Assembly (NCBI GenBank): GCA_013041945.1
Contig: JABDRC010000170.1
Span: forward strand, 1-20,093
Direction of reading: 5' to 3'
DNA from: Halobacteria archaeon
GTDB lineage: Bacteria; Pseudomonadota; Gammaproteobacteria; UBA9214
DNA: 20,093 bases
Positions within the stretch are counted from its first letter, which is position 1. The number at the start of each line of letters is the position of its first letter. Under the pieces are notes generated by a model, which worked only from the letters and a program-made list of their open reading frames with translations, searched no databases and was not told the DNA's origin. The position numbers were made by a program, and so were the translations under genes. Positions 14,736 to 20,093 of this stretch are shown one piece after another.

Positions 14736-16951
14736 AACGTATCGGCTTCGGCATCATTCCCATGCTGGGGCTGTTCGCGTTCCTGCTGGTGTCGCTTTAC
14801 CTGATGAGCGACGCGACGCATAACTCGGAACGCTTCGGCCAGATTTACTCCCTGTTACTCGGCATCAACGCACTGGGGCTGTTGCTGCTGGGCATACTGG
14901 TGGTGGCCAATATCATCAGTCTGGTTCGCCAGCACCGCAACAAGGCGGTCGGTGCGCGCATGACCAGCCGCCTGGTCATGATGTTCGTCATCCTCTCGGT
15001 GGTGCCGGTGCTGGTCGTTTACTACTTTTCCCTGCAGTCGATCCAGCGCGGTATCGACAGCTGGTTCGATGTGCGCATCGAACAGGGTCTGGACAATGCA
15101 CTTGACCTGAGTCGGGCCGCGCTTGATGTACGCCTGAACGAGGTGCTGGAAGTGACGCTGCAGATGGCGGAGGAAATTTCCAATGCGGCCCCGACCACCG
15201 TGCCGCTAACGCTCTATGACCTGCGCGTACGTGCAGGCGCTGCGGAGGTCACGCTGATCGGCACCGACGGGCGGATCGTTGCATCCAGCAGTGCCGAGCT
15301 GACGCGGCTGATGCCGCTGCAGCCGCCCGGTGAAATCCTGCTGCTGTTGCAAAATCGCCAGCATTACATCGGTCTCGATCCGGCGGCGGAAGGCGGTTTG
15401 TTTGCGCGTGCACTCGTGCCGGTACTGTCGGCGCGTGCTGACGGTGAAATCTATACCCTGCAGGTGCTGTACGAGGTATCCGAACGCTTCAGTATGCTCG
15501 CCGATGGCGTGCAGTCGGCGTATACGCACTACAACGAAATGTCCTGGCTGCGCAGGCCGCTGAAGTTCAGCTATTCGCTGACGCTGTCCATCGTGCTGGT
15601 GCTCAGCCTGCTGGCCGCGATCTGGGCGGCATTCCATATGGCCAGGCGCCTGGCGGCACCGGTGCGCGACCTGGCCGAGGCAACGCGCGCGGTTGCCGAC
15701 GGCGACTACAGCAAGCGGTTGTCGGTGGCGAGTGACGATGAACTGGGTTTTCTGGTGCGTTCCTTCAATGACATGACACGTCGTCTGGCCCGGTCGCGTG
15801 ACCAGGAAAATCGCAGCAAACGCGAGATCGAGGGTCAGCGCACCTATCTCGAGGCCGTGCTGGCCAGCCTGTCCTCCGGTGTCATCAGTTTCGGCAGGGA
15901 TTCCGTCATGCGCGCCATCAACCGGCGCGCCAGCGAGAGCCTCGGGGTGGATCTCAAGCCATACCTCGGCAAGGACCTGTCATCACTGGCCGATGACCAT
16001 CCGTTTCTGCAGCCGTTCGTCGATGTGGTTTCACGCCATCGGGGTGGCGGCGATGCCTCGTGGCGTGAGGAAATACTGCTGCAGGGACTACAGGGACGGC
16101 TGGTGTTGATGTGTCGCGGCACGGCGCTGCAGGCATCCGGCCAGAGCGGTGGTGGCATGGTGGTCGTGTTCGACGACATCACCGCGCTGATCCAGGCGCA
16201 GCGTGATGCCGCCTGGGGCGAGGTTGCGCGCCGGCTGGCCCACGAGATAAAAAATCCGCTCACCCCGATCCAGCTGTCTGCCGAGCGCCTGCGGCATCGC
16301 TATCTCGAGCACATGGCGCAGGAAGATGCTGAAATTCTCGATCGTGCCACGCGTACCATCGTCAACCAGGTCGAGGTCATGAAAAAGATGGTCAATGCCT
16401 TCAGTGAATATGCGCGTGTGCCGCAGATCAATCTGGAGCCAATGGACCTGCACGAGGTGGTGCTGGAGGTGCTCGACCTGTACCGCAATCACGATGCGCG
16501 CGTCGATATCCGCGCCCAGCTGGATGCGGATACACCTGTCATGGAGGGTGATGCCGGCAGAATCCGGCAGTTACTGCACAACCTGCTGAAAAACGCCCTG
16601 GAAGCCGTGAAGGATCTGCCCGAGGCCCAGGTGCTGGTCGCGACGCGCATCGAACACCTGCCCGATATGGATCTGCTGGCCCTGTGCGTCAGTGATAACG
16701 GACCCGGCTTCAATACCGATATACTGGCGAATGTGTTTGAACCCTATGTTTCGACCAAGCCAAGGGGCAGCGGGCTGGGACTGGCGATCGTCAAGAAGAT
16801 TGTCGAGGAACATGGTGGCTATATCAGTGCTGAATCCTCCGAGGGTGGCGGGGCGCGCGTTATCGTCAGGTTCCTGATGTCGGGCAGGCGCGCTGCGGGC
16901 GATGAGAGCAGGCCGGCGGCCAGGGAAAGCGCCGGCGATACGCCGGTGTGA
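14717..16951 (+). CDS. ntrY: Sensor histidine kinase NtrY
   Basis: Inner-membrane histidine kinase expected to phosphorylate NtrX. 744 residues from the ATG at 14717. Order: three N-terminal TM segments about 9-30, 43-70 and 85-105; a periplasmic region about 106-285; TM4 about 286-308; HAMP about 308-362; PAS-like domain about 375-490; HisKA with H509 in RRLAHEIKNPLTPIQ; HATPase with N-box HNLLKNALEA, DNGPGF (660-665) and GSGLGLA (684-690). This is the NtrY layout rather than cytosolic NtrB. The start is uncertain: GTG codons at 14690 and 14708 are in frame, no good ribosome-binding site precedes 14717, and all choices overlap the DUF4390 gene. The C-terminal tail after about 722 is basic and low in complexity. 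ntrX follows after 73 nt. Confidence 0.92.
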   Translation: MAAGTVKRIGFGIIPMLGLFAFLLVSLYLMSDATHNSERFGQIYSLLLGINALGLLLLGILVVANIISLVRQHRNKAVGARMTSRLVMMFVILSVVPVLVVYYFSLQSIQRGIDSWFDVRIEQGLDNALDLSRAALDVRLNEVLEVTLQMAEEISNAAPTTVPLTLYDLRVRAGAAEVTLIGTDGRIVASSSAELTRLMPLQPPGEILLLLQNRQHYIGLDPAAEGGLFARALVPVLSARADGEIYTLQVLYEVSERFSMLADGVQSAYTHYNEMSWLRRPLKFSYSLTLSIVLVLSLLAAIWAAFHMARRLAAPVRDLAEATRAVADGDYSKRLSVASDDELGFLVRSFNDMTRRLARSRDQENRSKREIEGQRTYLEAVLASLSSGVISFGRDSVMRAINRRASESLGVDLKPYLGKDLSSLADDHPFLQPFVDVVSRHRGGGDASWREEILLQGLQGRLVLMCRGTALQASGQSGGGMVVVFDDITALIQAQRDAAWGEVARRLAHEIKNPLTPIQLSAERLRHRYLEHMAQEDAEILDRATRTIVNQVEVMKKMVNAFSEYARVPQINLEPMDLHEVVLEVLDLYRNHDARVDIRAQLDADTPVMEGDAGRIRQLLHNLLKNALEAVKDLPEAQVLVATRIEHLPDMDLLALCVSDNGPGFNTDILANVFEPYVSTKPRGSGLGLAIVKKIVEEHGGYISAESSEGGGARVIVRFLMSGRRAAGDESRPAARESAGDTPV
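16930..16948 (+). other. GC-rich hairpin at the 3' end of ntrY
   Basis: CCGGCG-ATA-CGCCGG (16932-16946), extended by two more pairs (one G-U) to 8 bp, lies in the last codons of ntrY. No T-run follows, so it is not a standard terminator. It might stabilise or separate the ntrY and ntrX parts of the transcript. Confidence 0.35.
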
Positions 16952-16953
16952 GC

Positions 16954-16959
16954 TATAAT
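16954..16959 (+). promoter_or_regulatory. Possible -10 element for an internal ntrX promoter
   Basis: An exact TATAAT lies 71 nt before the ntrX start in the ntrY-ntrX gap. No TTGACA-like -35 lies 16-18 nt upstream (that stretch is GC-rich coding sequence) and there is no TGn extension. It is therefore a bare -10 match of uncertain meaning. Confidence 0.25.
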
Positions 16960-16998
16960 CACCGCGCTGCAAGCAGCATGTCGGGTTACAGGGGCGAA

Positions 16999-17028
16999 AT
17001 GAACATATTTGCGGAACAGCTTACATGA
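16999..17028 (+). CDS. Nine-codon leader ORF coupled to ntrX
   Basis: ATG at 16999 opens MNIFAEQLT and stops at TGA 17026-17028, which overlaps the ntrX ATG (17025-17027) as ATGA in a different frame. The mini-ORF has a strong Shine-Dalgarno, AGGGG at 16990-16994, 4 nt upstream, while ntrX itself has only a weak GGAA. Ribosomes loaded here could re-initiate on ntrX. No run of regulatory codons is seen, so this looks like coupling rather than amino-acid attenuation. Translation is unproven. Confidence 0.45.
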   Translation: MNIFAEQLT

Positions 17029-18395
17029 CAGGTCGGCATATTCTGGTCGTCGATGACGAGCCGGATATCCGCACCCTGGTGCAGGATATCCTCGAAGACG
17101 AAGGCTATACCGTGACCACGGCCGAGGGTGGCGAGTCAGCGCGCAAGGCGCGACGCACGCGCCGTCCGGATCTTGTCCTGCTCGATATCTGGATGGAGGA
17201 TATCGACGGCATTTCGCTGTTGCGGGAATGGTCGGAAAACGGCGGCCTGCCCTGCCCGGTGATCATGATGTCCGGACACGGTACTGTGGAAACCGCCGTC
17301 GAGGCGACCCGTCTCGGCGCCTACGACTTTATCGAGAAACCCATTTCACTCGCCAAGCTGTTGCTGACTATCGAGCGTGCATTCGAGAGTGCGCGGTTGC
17401 AGCAGGAGAACACGGACCTGCGCGGGCAGGCACTGCCGGTGGTCGAACCGGTCGGCAAGTCCGCCAGCATGGAACAGTTGCGCGAGCAGGCCCGCAAGAT
17501 CGCGCAGTCAGGCAGCTGGGTGCTGATCAGCGGCGAGGCCGGCACCGGCAAGGGGACCTTTGCCCGCTACATACATGACCATAGCCCGCGGCAGGACGGG
17601 CCATACGTCGAGATCGCGGTCGGTTCAATGACGGGAGAAAATTCGGCAGCGGAACTGTTTGGTCATGAAGAGGGCGAGGCCGTAAGTTACGGCAGGCTGG
17701 AGCAGGCCAATGGCGGCACACTGTGCATTGGTGATATCGCCGACATGGACCTGCAAACGCAGGCACGCCTGCTGAGTGTATTCCAGACACATTTGTTCAA
17801 GCGTGTCGGTGGCAGTGAAGACGTCGAGGTGGATCTGCGCATTATCGCTACCACGCACAGTAATCTCGAGGAAGAGGTCGCGGCCGGCCGCTTTCGCGAT
17901 GACCTGTTCTACCACCTGAACGTGGTGCCGATGCATATTCCGGCATTGCGCGAGCATGCGGATGATGTGCACGAATTGCTCAACTACTACATCGATTACC
18001 TGGTCAGCCATGAGCGACTGTCCTACCGGCATTTCACGGTCGCGGCACAGAACCGTTTGCGGAGTTACGAGTGGCCGGGAAATATTCGCGAGCTGCGTAA
18101 TCTGGTGCAGCGCCTGCTGATCCTCGGCAGCAGCGAGGAAATCGAGCTGGATGAGGTCGAGCAGGCCATCAGCAGTGTGCAACCGGGCGAGCGCAAGGGT
18201 GAACTCCCCGCCATGCCCTACAACCTGCCGCTGCGCGAGGCGCGCGAGCAGTTCGAACACGATTACCTGGTTCACCAGTTGCGTGAGGTCGGCGGCAGTG
18301 TCGGCAAGCTGGCCAAGCGCGTGGGTATGGAGCGTACCCACCTGTACAGGAAGTTGCGTGCACTTGGTATCGACCATAAAAAAGGTGTCGAATAG
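17025..18395 (+). CDS. ntrX: NtrX-type response regulator with degenerate sigma54-activator domain
   Basis: 456-residue DNA-binding response regulator. The receiver domain 4-120 has acidic D10/D11, phospho-acceptor D54, S83 and K105, all intact. The AAA+ domain about 145-365 has Walker A GEAGTGKG (170-177), an arginine-rich GRFRDDLFYHLNV segment and sensor II WPGNIRELRNL. The GAFTGA loop is missing: after ELFGHEEG the sequence runs EAVSYGRLEQA, about five residues shorter than E. coli NtrC. Walker B is LCIGDI (233-238), not LFLDEI. The C-terminal Fis-type helix-turn-helix is intact (VGKLAKRVGMERTHLYRKL). So phosphorylation and DNA binding look functional, while sigma54 activation does not (inference). 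The ATG at 17025 matches MTGRHILVVDDEPD. The cognate kinase is upstream ntrY; trkA follows after 30 nt. Confidence 0.92.
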   Translation: MTGRHILVVDDEPDIRTLVQDILEDEGYTVTTAEGGESARKARRTRRPDLVLLDIWMEDIDGISLLREWSENGGLPCPVIMMSGHGTVETAVEATRLGAYDFIEKPISLAKLLLTIERAFESARLQQENTDLRGQALPVVEPVGKSASMEQLREQARKIAQSGSWVLISGEAGTGKGTFARYIHDHSPRQDGPYVEIAVGSMTGENSAAELFGHEEGEAVSYGRLEQANGGTLCIGDIADMDLQTQARLLSVFQTHLFKRVGGSEDVEVDLRIIATTHSNLEEEVAAGRFRDDLFYHLNVVPMHIPALREHADDVHELLNYYIDYLVSHERLSYRHFTVAAQNRLRSYEWPGNIRELRNLVQRLLILGSSEEIELDEVEQAISSVQPGERKGELPAMPYNLPLREAREQFEHDYLVHQLREVGGSVGKLAKRVGMERTHLYRKLRALGIDHKKGVE

Positions 18396-18425
18396 CGGGC
18401 ACATGGTTCGCAGGGAAACCAGACA

Positions 18426-19799
18426 ATGAAAATAATCATTCTGGGCGCCGGGCAGGTTGGTGCATCGGTGGCCAGCAATCTGGCCAGCGAGGCCAACGAC
18501 ATTACCGTGATCGATGAAAACGGCGTGATCCTGCAGGAATTGCAGGACCGCCTGGATCTGCGCACCATCAAGGGGCATGCCTCCCATCCGGATATCCTCA
18601 GGCAGGCGGGTGCGGACGATGCCGACATGATAATCGCGGTCACCGGCGATGATGAAACCAACATGATTGCCTGCCAGGTGGCCTATACGCTGTTCCACAC
18701 GCCGACCAAGATCGCGCGTGTCCGCTCGCCCGAATACCTCAAGTTCAGCAGTCTGTTTGCGCAGGAGGCGCTGCCGGTCGATGTGCTGATCAGTCCGGAA
18801 CAGCTGGTGACCGACTACATCGAGCGACTGATCAGGAATCCCGGTGCACTGCAGGTGCTCGACTTTGCCGGCGGGCGCGTGCAGCTGGTTGCGGTACATG
18901 CCTACTATGGCGGACCGCTGGTGGGGCATGAACTGCGCGACCTGAGAACGCACATGCCGGGTATCGATGCCCGTATTGCGGCCATCTTCCGCCACGGCAA
19001 GCCGATTGCGCCCGAGGGTGACACCATCATCGAGGCGGATGACGAGGTGTTTTTTCTTGCAGCCAGCAAGCATATACGCGCCGTCATGGGCGAACTGCGC
19101 AAGCTCGACAAGCCCGTGAAGCGTGTGCTGCTGGCCGGCGGCGGCAACATCGGCATGCGACTGGCGGCCTCCATCGAGAATCGTTACCAGCTGAAGATCA
19201 TCGAGCACAATGCTGCTCGCGCGACCCTGTTGTCCGAGGAGCTGGACAGAACCATCGTGCTGCTTGGCGATGCGGCGGACGAGGAACTCTTGCTGGAGGA
19301 AGGCATCGACAGCACGGATGTCTACTGTGCGCTGACCAACGACGATGAGGCCAATATCCTCTCGGCCATGCTGGCAAAGCGTCTCGGTGCGCGCAAGGTG
19401 ATGTCATTGATCAACCGGGCATCCTACGTCAACCTCATGCAGAGTGACGTCATCGATGTCGCCATCTCCCCGGAACAGGCCACCATCGGCAGTCTGCTGA
19501 CGCATATCAGGCGGGGTGATGTCGTGATGGTGCATGCCCTGCGTCGCGGAGCGGCTGAGGCGATCGAGGCGGTCGCGCACGGGGACAGCAAGAGTTCAAA
19601 GGTCGTCGGCCGCACGATCGAGGAGATCGGGCTGCCGGACGGTACGTCAATCGGCGCCATCGTGCGCGGGGAAGATGTGATCATCGCGCATCACGATATC
19701 GTGATCGAGTCGGAGGACCATGTCATCCTGTTCCTGTCGGACAAAAATTGTATCAAGGACGTCGAGCACCTGTTCCAGGTCGGCGTGACATTTTTCTGA
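18426..19799 (+). CDS. trkA: Trk potassium uptake system protein TrkA
   Basis: Peripheral membrane, NAD(H)-binding regulatory subunit that gates the TrkH potassium channel. 457 residues (E. coli 458) with the duplicated RCK layout: Rossmann fold 1 with IILGAGQVGASVA and the VIDEN acid, a first RCK-C domain about 140-225, Rossmann fold 2 with VLLAGGGNIGMRLA at about 234, and a second RCK-C domain about 370-455. Both glycine-rich loops are intact, although the second reads GGGNIG. The ATG at 18426 is the family start, with AGGGA about 10 nt upstream. Gene order rsmB...trkA is as in E. coli, except that DUF4390-ntrY-ntrX are inserted between them. trkH begins 51 nt after the stop. Confidence 0.97.
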   Translation: MKIIILGAGQVGASVASNLASEANDITVIDENGVILQELQDRLDLRTIKGHASHPDILRQAGADDADMIIAVTGDDETNMIACQVAYTLFHTPTKIARVRSPEYLKFSSLFAQEALPVDVLISPEQLVTDYIERLIRNPGALQVLDFAGGRVQLVAVHAYYGGPLVGHELRDLRTHMPGIDARIAAIFRHGKPIAPEGDTIIEADDEVFFLAASKHIRAVMGELRKLDKPVKRVLLAGGGNIGMRLAASIENRYQLKIIEHNAARATLLSEELDRTIVLLGDAADEELLLEEGIDSTDVYCALTNDDEANILSAMLAKRLGARKVMSLINRASYVNLMQSDVIDVAISPEQATIGSLLTHIRRGDVVMVHALRRGAAEAIEAVAHGDSKSSKVVGRTIEEIGLPDGTSIGAIVRGEDVIIAHHDIVIESEDHVILFLSDKNCIKDVEHLFQVGVTFF

Positions 19800-19800
19800 T

Positions 19801-19848
19801 ATGAGTACGATCACCGCAGCAATGCCGCACTTGCAGGGAGTTCGCTGA
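19801..19848 (+). other. Unsupported 15-codon ORF in the trkA-trkH gap
   Basis: ATG at 19801, one base after the trkA stop, opens MSTITAAMPHLQGVR and stops 2 nt before the trkH ATG. It has no Shine-Dalgarno (the preceding bases are CATTTTTCTGAT), but the trkH ribosome-binding site lies inside it. It could couple trkA to trkH translation or be chance. Confidence 0.2.
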
Positions 19849-19850
19849 GC

Positions 19851-20093
19851 ATGCACTGGCTGGCCATACAACGCCTGCTCGGCGTGTTACTGATGTTGTT
19901 CAGCGTCACCCTGTTGCCTCCGATGGTGGTTTCCCTGCTGTACAAAGATGCCCAGCAGTTTGTGTTTCTGGAGGATATGGTCTTGTTGCTGATCGTCGGC
20001 TGCCTGTTATGGATTCCTGTCCGGAATAAACGGGAAGAGTTGCGTGTGCGTGACGGGTTCCTGTTTGTCACATTGTTCTGGCTGGTGCTGGGA
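19851..20093 (+). CDS. trkH: Trk potassium uptake channel TrkH (3' end cut by window)
   Basis: First 81 residues of the potassium channel subunit of the Trk system, an inner-membrane protein of the SKT superfamily. Visible sequence: MHWLAIQRLLGVLLMLFSVT, then LLPPMVVSLLYKD, a second hydrophobic stretch MVLLLIVGCLLWIPV, the RNKREELRVRDGFLFV loop, and the start of a third (TLFWLVLG). This agrees with the start of E. coli TrkH (MHFRAITRIVGLL..., P in TM1, LIYRD). The reading frame runs off the right edge with no stop. AGGGAG at 19835-19840 is a ribosome-binding site 10 nt before the ATG. It is co-directional with trkA 51 nt upstream, so both Trk subunits are probably expressed together. Selectivity-filter residues lie outside the window. 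Confidence 0.92.
   Translation, partial: MHWLAIQRLLGVLLMLFSVTLLPPMVVSLLYKDAQQFVFLEDMVLLLIVGCLLWIPVRNKREELRVRDGFLFVTLFWLVLG

Noticed and set aside
17625..19208. Minus-strand open frame of 527 codons across the ntrX-trkA junction
   Set aside because: Entirely antisense to two well-supported genes; composition is Gln/His/Leu-rich as expected of a GC-biased shadow frame, and no known domain is visible.

Overview
The window reads as gammaproteobacterial chromosome, moderately GC-rich. Eleven or more of its genes belong to the conserved def-fmt-rsmB / dprA-smg-tsaC neighbourhood seen in Escherichia, Pseudomonas and purple-sulfur-type Gammaproteobacteria. The NtrYX and TrkAH genes next to rsmB, a full-length topA between smg and tsaC, and an oxygen-dependent HemF suggest a free-living, oxygen-using environmental gammaproteobacterium. 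The sequence alone does not fix the genus. No IS element, phage gene, CRISPR array, tRNA or rRNA gene was seen, and no stretch over about 220 bases lacks a gene.

Layout. (1) Positions 1-4369, plus strand: a PotD-type periplasmic polyamine-binding protein cut by the left edge, then a membrane-bound GGDEF-EAL protein with a periplasmic sensor domain, then a TorF-type putative porin ending in a clear intrinsic terminator. The first two genes have the architecture and order of the Vibrio cholerae NspS-MbaA polyamine-sensing pair. (2) Positions 4498-11051, minus strand, transcribed right to left: a LysM protein (PA0020/TsaP-like), dprA, smg, topA, tsaC and hemF. The last three are packed with 2-nt spacing or a 4-nt overlap. 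(3) Positions 11270-20093, plus strand, divergent from the LysM gene: def, fmt, rsmB, a DUF4390 gene, ntrY, ntrX, trkA, and trkH cut by the right edge.

Functionally, the two divergent arms serve translation initiation (Def, Fmt), rRNA and tRNA modification (RsmB, TsaC), DNA topology and DNA uptake (TopA, DprA), heme synthesis (HemF) and potassium uptake (TrkA, TrkH), with a two-component system (NtrY/NtrX) inserted between the translation and potassium genes.

The points most worth a second look are: the NspS/MbaA-like pair outside its best-known host; an NtrX whose sigma54-contact loop (GAFTGA) is deleted and whose Walker B acids are changed; a 9-codon leader ORF with a strong ribosome-binding site whose stop overlaps the ntrX start; and a complete topA at the locus where E. 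coli keeps only the topA-zinc-finger-like yrdD. No wholly unknown system was recognised.
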